64,000 nucleotides of DNA from Candidula unifasciata (Eukaryota; Mollusca; Gastropoda; Stylommatophora; Geomitridae), in assembly GCA_905116865.2 (NCBI GenBank), contig CAJHNH020008379.1:80001-144000 (forward strand). Reading direction: 5' to 3'. How positions within the stretch are numbered: the stretch's first letter is position 1; the number at the start of each line of letters is the position of its first letter. Under the pieces are notes generated by a model. The model was not told the origin of the DNA and made no database searches. It saw nothing but the letters and a program-made list of their open reading frames with translations. Positions 20,772 to 32,834 of this stretch are shown piece after piece. The translations under genes and the position numbers were made by a program.

Positions 20772-21596
20772 ATGGGGATTCCGGTGGAATCACCTCGTCC
20801 AGTAGGGAGCATCATTTTTCTACGACCGTCATCAAGCTACTGTAGAAAAAGTTATTGTAGAAACATCATGAAAATTGGTACATGGAATGTCAGAACACTC
20901 ATACAAAACGGAAAGCTGGATAACATCAAGATGGAAATGAAGAGAATGAACATCAACACGTTAGGAATTAGTGAAATGTGGTGGCCAGGAGCAGGGGGAA
21001 AGTATTCAGATCAGCACAGATTTATATACTCGGGTGGGAAGGAATATAGTAAGGGAGTTGGTATTATTTTGGATCCAAAGAACTCAAAAACCGTTAAAGG
21101 ATTTTGGACAATATCAGATAGAGTAATATTAGTAAAACTTCGCGGCAGACCGTTTGACATCAACTTAGTACAGATTTATGCCCCAACAGCAAATAGTTCA
21201 GAGGAAGATATTGACGCATTTTATGACGAGTTAGACATGGCTATTTATCAATGCAAAAATTGTGAAGTAACAATGGTACTTGGAGATTTCAACGCGAAAG
21301 TAGGAAGAGAAAAAGTGTACGGAATAACGGGTGGCTATGGCCTAGGAGAAAAGAATGTGAGAGGTGACAGATTAATAGCATGGGCTGAGTCGCGCCGCAT
21401 GATAACTGGTAACACCTGGTTTAAACACCATCCTCGAAGATTGTGGACTTGGAAAAGTCCTGGTGATAATGTCCGCAATCAGATTGATTATATTTTGATT
21501 TCAAGAAGATTCCAGAGCAGCTTAGTTGGAGCAAAAACTAGACCAGGGGCAGACTGCTTTAGTGACCATGTTCCAGTTGTAGGAAAATTTGAATAA
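20772..21596 (+). pseudogene. RTE endonuclease domain, copy A
   Basis: A 274-codon frame covering the exonuclease-endonuclease-phosphatase fold: MKIGTWNVRTL at about residue 33, LGISEMWW, VQIYAPTANSSEEDIDAFYD, MVLGDFNAKVGREK, NQIDYILISRR and a C-terminal SDHVPVVGKFE. These are the usual catalytic motifs of LINE endonucleases. A stop follows GKFE, where an intact RTE would run on into the reverse transcriptase. Residues 15-32 are out of frame with copy B because of small indels before the conserved Met. Confidence 0.9.
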
Positions 21597-21685
21597 AACT
21601 AAAGAACATTAGAAAAAAAAACCACGGAACATCAAGTTAAATTTAGGAATTCTTAGAACGGATAAAGAAATTAAGGAACAGTATA

Positions 21686-22260
21686 ATGTCACCGCACAAA
21701 ACCGGTATAATGCAATGGAAATTATACAGACTATTGATGAACAGTGGGATATGTTGCGTGAGTCAATTCAGCAGACATCAAAAGAGACAATCCCACCAAC
21801 CCATAGAGTTGCAAAAAAAGAAGTGGATGTCAACCGAAAATCTGCAGTTGATAGATGAAAGAAGGAAGAAAAAGAATGATAAAGAAGAACACACTAGAAT
21901 ACAAAAAGAAAAAGGGAACAAATGCAAAGTGGGTAAAGAAGCCTGGCTGAATCAAATGTGTACAGAGGCTCAAGAAAATCACAGTAAAGACTCACATTCC
22001 ATGTACCAACAGATAAATGTGTTCAGGAAAGAGGACACGTAACAGCACTGGATGTTTAAAATCAAAAGATGGTGACATAATTAAGACATAATAATATAAT
22101 TAACAGATAAACAGAGTATATAGGGGAATTGAATGATGATAATAGACCAGATCTAGAACTGCAGACCAACAATAAAGGTCCACCAATAATAATAGCAGAA
22201 GTTGAGAATGCATTACGTCATATGAAGGACAAGAACCCGGGCCAGACAGCATCTCACTGA
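21686..22260 (+). pseudogene. RTE linker region, copy A, several frame breaks
   Basis: A Lys/Glu-rich segment between endonuclease and reverse transcriptase. Compared with 33748-34335 it has many substitutions and small deletions, including loss of the KGKAPGP reading frame near 22230. The rest of the LINE is nearly identical between the copies, so this is a distinct patch. Confidence 0.75.
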
Positions 22261-23606
22261 AGAAATCGAAGCACTGGGAGATTTTGGAATTGAAATAATA
22301 ACTAAACTTTTAAATGATATTTATAATAGTGGGTATATTCCAAATGACCTTTTAAAATCCATATTTATAGCTCTACCAAAGAAACCAGGGACTTTAAAAT
22401 GTGAAAACCATCGCACAATAAGTCTTATGAGTCACATGACTAAGATTTTAGTGAGAATAATTATGAGAAGAATAAGAAACAAAATTAAACCAGAAATCAA
22501 CGATGAACAATGTGGATTTGTAGAAGGAAAAGGTACAAACAATGCCATTTACATCCTAATGACATTGTCAGAAAGAGGGATGGAAGTAAAGACTGATTTG
22601 TACTTTATGTTTCATAGACTATACAAAAGCATTTGACTGTGTGAAGCATGAAGAAGTAATCAAACTGTTAGAAAAATTAAACATTGATGGGAAAGATCTA
22701 CGAATAATAAAGAATATGTATTGGCAGCAAACAGCAGCTATAAGAATAAACAACTGTTTAGGCACATTTCAAAGCATAAAGAGGGGCGTACGACAAGAAT
22801 GTGTACTGTCACCTGATTTGTTTTCAATATACAGTGAATATATAATGAGATCTTTAATTGATATGCCCGGAATTGTGGTTTGTGGGCACAATATAAACAA
22901 TTTACGTTATGCTTATGACACAGTCTTGATAGCAACAAGTCAGAAAGAAATACAGGAAATGATAGACATTGTGGTGTTAGAAAGTGGAAGAATGGGCCTC
23001 AGTTTGAATAATGGGAAGACAGAAGTAATGGTGGTATCAAAGAAACAAATTATTCCTAAATGTGTAATAAAAGTCGATGGTGTTATTTTAGGACAAGTAC
23101 AGAAATTTAAGTATCTGGGTACATGGATAACATCAGATGGAAGATGCATAACTGAAATAAGAAACAGAATTGGACAGGCAAAAACTGCATTTTATAAAAT
23201 GAAAAACATCTTGTGCAATATATCCTTGTCATTGAGAGTTAGAAAAAGAATTCTTGCTTGCTACATACATCCAGTTTTAACATATGGATGTGAATCCTGG
23301 ACAATCGGTAGGCAGGCCAAACAATTTTTAGAGGCCTCAGAGATGTGGTTTTACAGAAGAACGTTTAGAATACCTTGGACAGCCAAAAGAGCAGCCAAAA
23401 GATTTTGAAAGAGGCGGGAGCCCGAAGACAACTTATCACAGACATCAGAAGGAGACAGTCATCATTTTTCGGCCATGTTATGAGAAGAGGGAAAATAGAA
23501 CATGTTGTGACCATTGGAAAGATCTATGGAAAAAGGGATAGAGGAAGACAATGAGAGGAGATGATTGACAGTCTTGTTGCATGGCTTGGAGGTGTGTCGG
23601 CACCCG
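22261..23606 (+). pseudogene. RTE reverse transcriptase, copy A, frameshifted
   Basis: Reverse transcriptase motifs are readable: LPKKPGTLKCENHRTISLMS, FVEGKGTNNAIYILM, FDCVKHEEV, GVRQECVLSPDLFSIYSEYI and YAYDTVLIA. An extra T near 22603 breaks the frame in motif A (copy B reads CFIDYTKAFDCV). Motif C is YAYD instead of YADD, so a catalytic aspartate is lost. After AKRF a further frame break leads to ILKEAGARRQLITDIRRRQS and SSFFGHVMRRGKIEHVV. Confidence 0.88.
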
Positions 23607-23687
23607 AACTGATACATGCTGCAGGAGATCGCAGATTATAAAGAGGCATGATCGTCCACGCCAGTCGGCAAGGCACCTGATGATGAT

Positions 23688-23905
23688 GATATATATACCC
23701 ACATGTATATATTGCACAAGGCGTGCTCGCCCACATTTCCCTACTAAGATGATGATGATGATATATATACCCACATGTATATATTGCACACAGGCGTGCT
23801 CACCCACATTTCCCTACTAAGATGATGATGATGATATATATACCCACATGTATATATTGCACACAGGCGTGCTCACCCACATTTCCCTACTAAGATGATG
23901 ATGAC
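23688..23905 (+). repeat. Tandem 3' tail of the LINE, three 72-73-bp units
   Basis: Each unit is (GATGAT)n, then ATATATACCCACATGTATAT, ATTGCAC and AGGCGTGCTC.CCCACATTTC. Unit starts, taken at ATATATACCC, are 23691, 23763 and 23836. The LINE coding remnant ends in the first TGATGATG. The identical array is at 35758-35975. Confidence 0.9.
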
Positions 23906-23916
23906 ATTCAACCCCA

Positions 23917-24118
23917 CCAGGACATCACACTGAGCGACAAACACCACGTGACACAAAGTCTGGCAGTCTTAGTTTCAGCTTCATAGCAAACGGGTCACCC
24001 CATCTTGTGACACAAAGTGCCACCAGGTGGTGAGGATCACCCGGGGACAGGTCCCAGAAACCCTGATCAACCCACACGTTAGGTTATATTTGGGCCCCCG
24101 ACAATGGCCGTCGTAGGG
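23917..24118 (-). mobile_element. SINE-4 copy, minus strand, copy A
   Basis: Reverse complement shows 'tgtgatgtcctggtggggtt', 'cacaaagtgccaccaggtgg' (as written on +), 'ggacaggtcccagaaaccc' and 'gcccccgacaa'. It contains an extra segment around 23965-24000. Ortholog 35987-36188 is nearly identical. Confidence 0.75.
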
Positions 24119-24690
24119 TTTTAAAACAACACAACAAAATTGCGTTTAACATGGGATGCTGTGTGTTAATTTGTTACTACTAAGGGACATAATCTAATAA
24201 TTTAGAGACACATAGTTCTGCCAAAGTTGTAAATTTTACTTTCGATTTATCTTATTAATCAACGATGCCTTTAATCTTCAATGATAAGCATACGTATTTC
24301 GACATGAATTATTCAAATATGACAAGAAATATCACAATTGATAGATGCCTACCTGCAGTGTATTGACGAAATATCAAGTATTTTACGCCAAAAGCGCTGC
24401 AAATGAAAAGCTGTAACCACAGCAGAGATATTTACGTCAACAACTTTGAAGGTCGTCCAACCATAATTTTCTCGAGGAGGGGAAGTAGCTGGGCCAAGCG
24501 AAACCCCTTATGTTCTCAATAAGTTAATGAGTGCGGATGTCCTAGAAAGATCACATACGGTACATAGAAATATGAACTGTTCATTCGCTGGTTACTGGGC
24601 GAAAGAAGCTGAGCTTACATACCACATAAATGAAAGCACGAGTAGTCCTTTGCACAATATTATTATCATGAATTTCTTACGATGTAACAT
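24119..24690. other. Unassigned duplicated DNA
   Basis: Collinear with 36189-36950 and 38150-38225 in copy B, about 92% identical, interrupted there by a SINE-4 and a hAT element. No gene recognised. Confidence 0.5.
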
Positions 24691-24692
24691 CA

Positions 24693-25027
24693 TCATCATC
24701 AGGTGCCTTGCCGACTGGCGTGGGCGATCATGCCTCTCCATAATCTACGATCTCCTGCAGCATGCATCAGCTCGTGTGCCGACACACCTCCATGCCATGC
24801 AACAAGACTGTCAAGCATCTTCTCTCGCCGTCCTCCTCCATCCCTCCTTCCACAGACCCCTCCAGCGGTCACAACATGCTCTATTTTCCCTCCTCTCATA
24901 ACATGGCCGAAAAATGATGACTGTCTCCCTCTGACATCTGCGACAAGTTGTCCTCGGGCTCCCGCCTCCCCCAAACCCCCCTCCCCGGTTGCTCTCCCTG
25001 GCCGTCCAAGGCACTCCAAGCACCCTT
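24693..25027 (-). mobile_element. RTE LINE fragment, minus strand, 5' truncated, copy A
   Basis: The minus-strand frame reads RRQSSFFGHVMRGGKIEHVV-like text, then DSLVAWHGGVSAHELMHAAG and HASRQGT. That is the C-terminal end of the RTE protein, ending in the (TGATGA) tail at 24693. It is more diverged from the full elements than they are from each other. Ortholog 38228-38561. Confidence 0.88.
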
Positions 25028-25030
25028 CTG

Positions 25031-25255
25031 ACTGACTTTCTACCCCACCAGGGCATCACACAAGCGATAAACACCCGATGACACAAAGTGCCACCATGCG
25101 GATGAGGATCGCCGTGGAGAGGTCCCAGAAACCGCGTTCAGACTGTTGGCCATATTTATGGCCTGCCTATATTGCGGCCCCTGACAAAAGCCAGGGTGGG
25201 GCTTCAATTAACAAAAAATTTCGTCCTAAAAAGGACGCGACTGGATATATAAACA
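25031..25255 (-). mobile_element. SINE-4 insertion private to copy A, 14-bp TSD
   Basis: A 225-bp SINE-4 on the minus strand with a short GACT tail, inserted into the antisense RTE fragment boundary. Direct repeats CAAGCACCCTTCTG flank it at 25017-25030 and 25256-25269. Copy B has the single, uninterrupted CAAGCACCCTTCTG near 38544, an intact empty site. Confidence 0.94.
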
Positions 25256-25947
25256 CAAGCACCCTTCTGTAAAATCACATCTCTGAGGTCCCCAGAAATT
25301 GTGTTACGATGTAACACTGTCCTTATTTAGTCAACAGATAATCCTAATCTTCTTCAAACAGTAGGCACAGTCGAAACGCATTCTAAAGGAAATTAACAGC
25401 TAACAGTATCCCGTCATGCACTTAATACACTAGTTCGGCGACGGAACTATATATTTTCAGTCCACTTATGGGAATGAATGCAATGGCTAATCATAGCCTG
25501 ACGCAACTAATTTGAAAGGATTGGAAAACATTAAGTAAACACCAAACTGAAATGAGATCAATGCTCTTTTATTTCACTACAAACAGATTGAAAAATGTTT
25601 GTTTTACCGTGGCTTTGAACGTTTTACACTAAGTTTGGAAAATATGCTTCCACATTACCTAATACAAGGGAAACAAGTAAGAAATTCCGTGTTTTCCAGA
25701 ACTGTGACAAAAACTCAATAAAATCAGATGTTTCATTTCACCTGGAGCCTTTCTCGACATAAACCACAACAGCAAGCGGCAGAGTATGGCTACCTCTAGT
25801 CCCCACACTAAACGATAGCAAAATGAACAGGTTTAGAACTAATAGAAAAAAATGAAGGAGCGAAAAAAAGTAAATCAGGAGTAATAATTGTAGCAGTAGT
25901 CACATAATAGTAACAATGACGTCAGTGATAATACAAAAGCGTCGTCC
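25256..25947. other. Unassigned duplicated DNA
   Basis: Collinear with 38545-39244 at about 94% identity. No open frame of note. Confidence 0.5.
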
Positions 25948-26405
25948 CCACATGGGATGCAATTTTTAGTTATTTTGAAGCTCTACCCTGGCTTTTGGGA
26001 GTCGCCGTGGCCGACCGGTTAGACGCTCGCCGCGGATTGGAAGGTCGTGGGCTCGCTTCCTGGCGGAGCCGGACTTTTTCAAAAATGACATTGGCTCCCA
26101 GGTCGACCCAGTCTTGAGTGGGTACTGGGTGTAGTCCAGGGAAGTAAAGGCGGTCGGCGTGATGCTGACCACATCACCTATCTTGTGCCGATTGGTCTAT
26201 AAAAATAAAGATCTAGCCCTATGTGCCTAAAGGCCTGGAAAAGGGTCTTCCTAACCCTGGCTTTTGCCGGGGTCTTAAATATAGCCTAACGACTCAACGG
26301 GGTTTCCCGGACCTCTCCACGGGTAATCCTCATTCGCAAGATGGTGGCACTTTGTGTCACCGGGTGTTTATCGCTTGTGTGATGCACTGTTGGGGTACAA
26401 CTTAA
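25948..26405 (+). mobile_element. SINE-4 copy split by a SINE-1 insertion, copy A
   Basis: The SINE-4 head (25948-25997) and remainder (26254-26405: 'ggtttcccggacctctccac', 'cactttgtgtcaccgggtgt') are separated by the SINE-1 at 25998-26253. The same arrangement is in copy B (39245-39705), so it predates the duplication. Confidence 0.88.
25998..26253 (+). mobile_element. SINE-1 nested in SINE-4, 13-bp TSD
   Basis: A 256-bp SINE-1 beginning GGAGTCGCCGTGGCC with box A-like 'gtggccgaccggttag' and box B-like 'gtgggctcgcttcc'. The target duplication ACCCTGGCTTTTG is at 25985-25997 and 26254-26266 and is part of the SINE-4 consensus. Confidence 0.94.
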
Positions 26406-26885
26406 CTGTTTACCTACTAGTGCTGATAATAATAATGGTAGGAATAAAAATAGTAAAGATCCATAGACATTAACAATGAAAGGTAGATTAAATTGAACTG
26501 AAAAGATAAAACGAAAGTACGAATAATTAGATGAAGGCATGCTGAACATTGGTACTTGCTAGGCTCAGAACACCTAACCTATGAAAGAGGCGATTTTCCA
26601 AAGAAAATCGTGTGATTTGATCACCATAGCAATATATTACGGCAGCGACCTATATATCATCTCCGCCACTGTGGTCAGAGCAGTTGAAATTGAGAAACTG
26701 GTTTGGGGGCCTCTTTTTCAATATTTAAAAGATATTCACGGAATCTATCAGCTAGCTTCCCGCCACATCTCCAAGGTTTTTCTTTCTGCGTTTGTCACAG
26801 ATAAAAGCATAGATAGAGTTTCAGTACTCACAAGTAAGTGCTTTTTTAGTCTGGAATTAACCAAAAGGAAAACAGTCCCTTTCCA
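26406..26885. other. Unassigned duplicated DNA with a coding-like patch on minus
   Basis: Collinear with 39706-40166. At 26700-26860 the minus strand reads TETLSMLLSVTNAERKTLEM, the same as in copy B (39967-40155), but an extra base at about 26761 breaks the frame here. I do not recognise the protein. Confidence 0.4.
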
Positions 26886-26920
26886 TCCCCACCCCTACTT
26901 GTAACCAAATATATCGTACA

Positions 26921-27122
26921 GTGCAACTAATTAGGGATGCGTCCTTCCAAGTGTGAATGCATCTGCCTGAGAGTGGAGGAACCAACAGTCTACATACTAA
27001 TTATCCAGATCTGTAAAAAGGATGTGCACGCAAAATTCCAGTTATGGGACAACACCAATAGTCCAGGAGTGGGCAAAAAATCAGAATTCCCCACCAAGTT
27101 TTATAGTATACAGAAAAAGAAA
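26921..27122 (+). mobile_element. SINE-3 copy, copy B
   Basis: Ortholog of 13893-14095, with about 10 differences. Confidence 0.8.
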
Positions 27123-27305
27123 ATAAACAGAACGAATCGCTCTAACCAACAGATAGTAAAGGATACATTCAGTCCGATAAAATAAACGCTCCATGTAAGT
27201 GAGGCCCATGAACAAATATCAGATGATTAAAACAATAGTATTAATATACTGATTTGGTTAACTCAAATTCCATAGACTCCCAAAGCCTTCTATACTAGGA
27301 CGAAA

Positions 27306-27540
27306 ACTTTCGGACCGTGGTACGAAATCCCGTCTTAGAAAAGAAAAGGATCCCCATTGTGGGGAAACCAAGAATCGATTCAATGCCTCCTCGGAAAAGT
27401 AAATCGTAAAAATCGACTAATTGGGGGTTGTCTTCGAAGGCTGGGTAAATCTTCTTGAAAGACCAGGAAGCAACTGTCTGCATAAAATAAGTCATATCTG
27501 TAAAACGATAGTGTACGCGACACTCAGGTTCTGAAAAAAT
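27306..27540 (+). mobile_element. SINE-3 copy, copy B
   Basis: Ortholog of 14274-14500. It keeps the family block 'ccccattgtggggaaaccaa' and 'atgcctcctcgg', which are mutated or deleted in A. Confidence 0.8.
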
Positions 27541-27554
27541 ACTAATATCTAGAG

Positions 27555-27711
27555 CAACCTGCGCGTCGCGACCCTTTCCAAGGGGTCACCTAAGACCATC
27601 GGAAAACACATATTCATTGAAGCTATGAAGGAAAATAATTGTTCGTGGGTCGTCACAACATGAGGGAACTGTATTAAAGGGTTGCAACACCAGGAAGGTT
27701 GAGAGACACTG
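27555..27711. mobile_element. SPIN-like hAT non-autonomous element, copy B
   Basis: Ortholog of 14513-14668 and closer to the SPIN consensus as I remember it: AGGGGTCACCTAAGACCATC followed by GGAAAACACATATTC, GTCACAACATGAGGGAACTG, and the terminus GGAAGGTTGAGAGACACTG. Same flanking CTAGAG motifs. Confidence 0.8.
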
Positions 27712-28687
27712 CTCTAGAGGAACTTCCCGCCGAAGATTACTGCCCGTAACCTCGAAAAAGAGGAAGCATGTACAACATAAAAGACAACATGGGATTAAAA
27801 TACCCGTGGCAGCCATCATCCATTGTGGAGAGGACACTAGATATCCAGATTATGAGACTGCCACGAGACTGAGACGGAGAAGAAAAGGGTCTGTGACAGA
27901 CTAAACATTCAAAAATCTGGTTATCCCAGCAGAAGGTTAAACCAATTATGTTCTTTTGTTAAAGACACCACCTACAACCTTGACTTTGTTTTTTCGGCCG
28001 TCAAGAAATGGCACGGGTGAGACTCAGTTTGCCGGTAATTCGTTTAAGATGAGAAGGATTTGCCGTAAACAGGTTTACTTACATGCCAACAAATCCTGGT
28101 TGTCATTGATGAAATGCCACTGATAAGCCAGTTATCTACGTTTAGCGTCGTTCGTCAAATGGAGGTTGGATTGGGTGGGGAGGGGGAGGGCAGTTTTTCT
28201 GTGTTCGCCCTTAAAAGAGCGGCTGACGTGTTGTTTTTAACTAGGATGCGATATCTGCTCTTTTAAATCACCGCATACAATTTTAAGAAGCTTCATTTAG
28301 TCGCATTTTACAACATGCTTGTTGGAGGGGGGAGGGGGTATGAATATTCTTGTTCCCCTCGAAATACAGTCACGGAACCTTAGGGGGGGGGGGGGGGTGT
28401 AACAACTGTGAGGGAAAAAGTAGGGAATTCGTCTCTTAAATAAAAAAAGATTGACAATGGTGAGCAGAATTGACAAAAAGTATAATATAAAGTAAGTTCA
28501 CCCTTTTCAGGCCAGTAGTGAAGCAGGCATGTGGTGGTAGAACCATATTTATATTTACTAATCAGCATCTGAAGCGGCATGCTTAAAAAAAAAAAGGCAT
28601 GATGCAGAAGCTGCCGGATCAGAGGGGCATTGCTCTGTCTTTCCGACTGTCGGGGTATACTTATCACAATCTAGTCATCTCCTTGTG
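27712..28687. other. Unassigned duplicated DNA, G run
   Basis: Ortholog of 14669-15649. A G run of about 16 lies at 28382-28397. Nothing coding. Confidence 0.55.
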
Positions 28688-28892
28688 GGATGCAATTTTT
28701 CGTTATTTTGATGCCCCACCCTGGCTTTTGCCAGGGGTCGCAGTATAGCCCGGCCATAAATATGGTCTAATGGCTGAATGCGGTTTCTGGGACCTCTCCA
28801 CGGATTATCCTCATCCACATGGCGGCAAATTGTGTCATCGGGTGTTTATCGCTTGTGTGATGTCCTAGTGGGGTAAAATCTATACTACTACT
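28688..28892 (+). mobile_element. SINE-4 copy, copy B
   Basis: Ortholog of 15650-15846, ending in a slightly longer ACT run. Confidence 0.85.
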
Positions 28893-28904
28893 ACTGTCGG
28901 GATT

Positions 28905-29100
28905 TCTCTCCTAGACACATCGGCAAGCGAGTCGTCCACTAGCTGGCCGGTAGACGACTTCGTCCCCGGTCGGCACAGTATTTGGTTCTGTCTCCTTTAA
29001 TCCTCTTTATGGCTACTTGGCGGAGAGCAGTGCTAAGCCGTTTTTATAGTGCAAATAACCTGGTCACAATCATAACCTCAAGCTCCCCCTTCGGGTAAGC
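28905..29100 (+). repeat. Dispersed repeat R4, copy 3
   Basis: Ortholog of 15855-16062. Confidence 0.7.
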
Positions 29101-29149
29101 TGGTTGAAGGTGACGATTTTTTTTTTTCAAAACGTGTCAAGTTTCTTTC

Positions 29150-29596
29150 GAGACCAGTTGCCAACCAAGGCTAAGGGCTTGGTCTACCCCGCCATAACTT
29201 TAATTTTTCAGGTTATATTTTTTTTGTTCTAGCATAAGGCTATTTTTGCCTAAAACCGTTGGCACAAATATACAATATCATGTTTAGTATATGCCAGCCA
29301 ACCTTCAGTGTTGACAGAGACCGGGTGGTCCCTTTACTCACATTACTTAGTCGCTCCTTTTTTACCCTGGGGTGTAGAGGTTTGCCAGAGAGATCGCCAG
29401 ACGTCTCTGTCAGCAGTTTCTATATGGCTTTGTTCCATTCCAGTCCTCTGTCAGTCAGGGTCTGTCGGATGTTGTCTTCCCAGCGGACCCTGGGTCGCTC
29501 TTGAGGTCTCAGGCGGTACAGACCACTGTAATATGGTATTTCAGCCAATTCTGACCAAGACCTGCCAGTAGATGTTGGCCTTATAGTAAAGTAAGG
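29150..29596 (+). repeat. R6-type repeat and downstream DNA, copy B
   Basis: Ortholog of 16095-16550. Confidence 0.5.
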
Positions 29597-29860
29597 TAAA
29601 GGACCAATTTCCACGCCTTCGGGCGTAATGGTAAATAGGGCTAGACCTATATTTTATAGATCAAACGACACTTTGTGGATGATGTCTGCATCCCACCGGC
29701 CGTCTTTACTTCCCAGGACTGTACATTGTACCCACTCAAGGCTGGGTCGACCTGGAAGCAAAGGCCATTTTTGAAAAATGTCCGGCCCCCGTCAGGATCC
29801 GAACCCACGATCTACCGATTCGCATGCAAGCGACTGGCCGCTAGACCACGGTGGTTACGG
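29597..29860 (-). mobile_element. SINE-1 copy, minus strand, copy B
   Basis: Ortholog of 16551-16816. A TA run of about 12 bp has grown just beyond the head at 29865-29877. Confidence 0.88.
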
Positions 29861-30551
29861 ATGCTATATATATATATAACTGCTTAGGAAGTTGCACAGG
29901 GATTAGTCCTTCTGGCTTACCATCCACGATGTGACTCTAGAAGTTGCGAGGGTAATCAGACCTAAAAGTGGCAACCTGGATGTGGAAAACAGACAAATGA
30001 CTTTCAAAACATTTCATTACTTTGTTCCTTTCGTTCATGTTGAAAATTCACGATACACAAAATGTCCTACATATATAAAGTCCTGTTTCATTAGTTAACT
30101 AACTTTCGCCCGCAATCTTCTCAATGCAGCCTACAAACGTTCAGACACTCACAGATCCTTCCATCGATCCATTTATGAAAGACAAAACACTCAAAATTCG
30201 ACCACGTTCAACCTACTGCGAGCAGTACCAGTTATAATTTTGGTCTGGTTTCTTTGTGCTAATTATGTTGGCTAAGAAATGTTAATTGGTTAATTGCACC
30301 AAAAATGCTGGTGGTGAGAACAACATAGATACTCCAGGTGTCGGAAAACAGGGGAAAACCCCGCTGCTCATTAATAGTTTATATTATCCAGTGCCTGATA
30401 CCATAGATTTTAATAAAACTACAATTACCCCAAGGCACACCTGCTGGGCTGTGGGGTAGAATTTGAAAACTATTTCTGGACAGTGCTCACGCGGATGATA
30501 AAATCAACAAGGTGCTATTGACTCATCCTTTAACTGCAGTCGTCTTGTTGG
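29861..30551. other. Unassigned duplicated DNA
   Basis: Ortholog of 16817-17507. Nothing recognised. Confidence 0.5.
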
Positions 30552-30775
30552 TTGTTCTTCTTCTTCTACTTCTTCTTCGTCTTCTAGGTTCTTCCCTTGA
30601 AGTCGGAGGGCATCTGCCCGAGCGGCAAGGAAAAACCAACTGCACACACATAAGTCAGTAAAATGGATGTACACGCAAAACTCAGGGCCTTGTACAAAGC
30701 CACAGTCCAAAATGACGAACAACCACGTCTTACCGCCCGAGCTTACAGCCGGTGAACAAAGAAGAAGCAGATTTT
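30552..30775 (+). mobile_element. TTC stub fused to a truncated SINE-3
   Basis: A 30-bp TTC/CTT remnant (30552-30583) joins directly to SINE-3 at 'taggttcttcccttgaagtc'. In copy A these two points are separated by about 2 kb (17530 and 19538). The 3' part, with 'gagcttacagccggtgaaca', is intact. Confidence 0.85.
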
Positions 30776-32451
<1,676 letters not shown>

Positions 32452-32834
32452 CCCTGGGGTAGGAGCCTGTCCTACTACTAGGCGCGTCCACCATGTGGCG
32501 GATGGTGGAAAGGCCTCTAGATATAGAGGTTAGCCACGAATATATTGAATAAGTGGCCGTGGACCAAAACAGGTGATGGTCATTGAGATGAGGCGAGTTA
32601 GTTGGTGGGACAGCTAACTCTATAAAATACCTCAAAACTCTACGACATGGCCATCGGCGGGTAAGAGGCGCCATAACCTCCCCCCCCCCCCCCCCCCTGC
32701 TGCCTTGCAGGGTAAGTCTCTTTAGACAAAGGCTATTGGAGTCAAACCATATACAAACCGGCGAAAGTCAAGGGGAAACACCGCTGTACTATCCCAAGAA
32801 AATCAAAATATTACGTATTCAGAGAACGACGTGA

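Larger units (their letters stand above)
20529..23690 (+). mobile_element. RTE-type LINE, copy A (5' shortened, inactive)
   Basis: Non-LTR retrotransposon with an apurinic endonuclease domain followed by a reverse transcriptase and ending in (TGATGA)n, as in RTE/BovB elements. The 5' part seen in copy B (32451-32591) is missing; a TA-rich stretch lies at the break. The coding region carries stops and frameshifts, so it cannot make a full protein. Confidence 0.92.
13860..26885 (+). repeat. Tandem segmental duplication, copy A
   Basis: From 'gtaaccaaatatatcatacagtg' (read as two parts) onward this segment is collinear with 26890-40166. It ends at 'aaccaaaaggaaaacagt', a phrase that also ends copy B at 40166. 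Identity is about 90-95% by eye outside the LINE block. Relative to B, A retains 17530-19530 (deleted in B), has a private SINE at 25031-25255, lacks the hAT and SINE insertions of B, and lacks about 0.85 kb between two TA tracts. Confidence 0.93.

Noticed and set aside
20772..21596. Host endonuclease gene (craniofacial development protein 2-like)
   Set aside because: Annotation pipelines often give that name to RTE endonuclease fragments. It is followed by reverse transcriptase and a (TGATGA)n end, and duplicated with the LINE.
24699..25019. Independent minus-strand gene of 106 codons
   Set aside because: It is the C-terminal end of the RTE protein in a 5'-truncated antisense copy.
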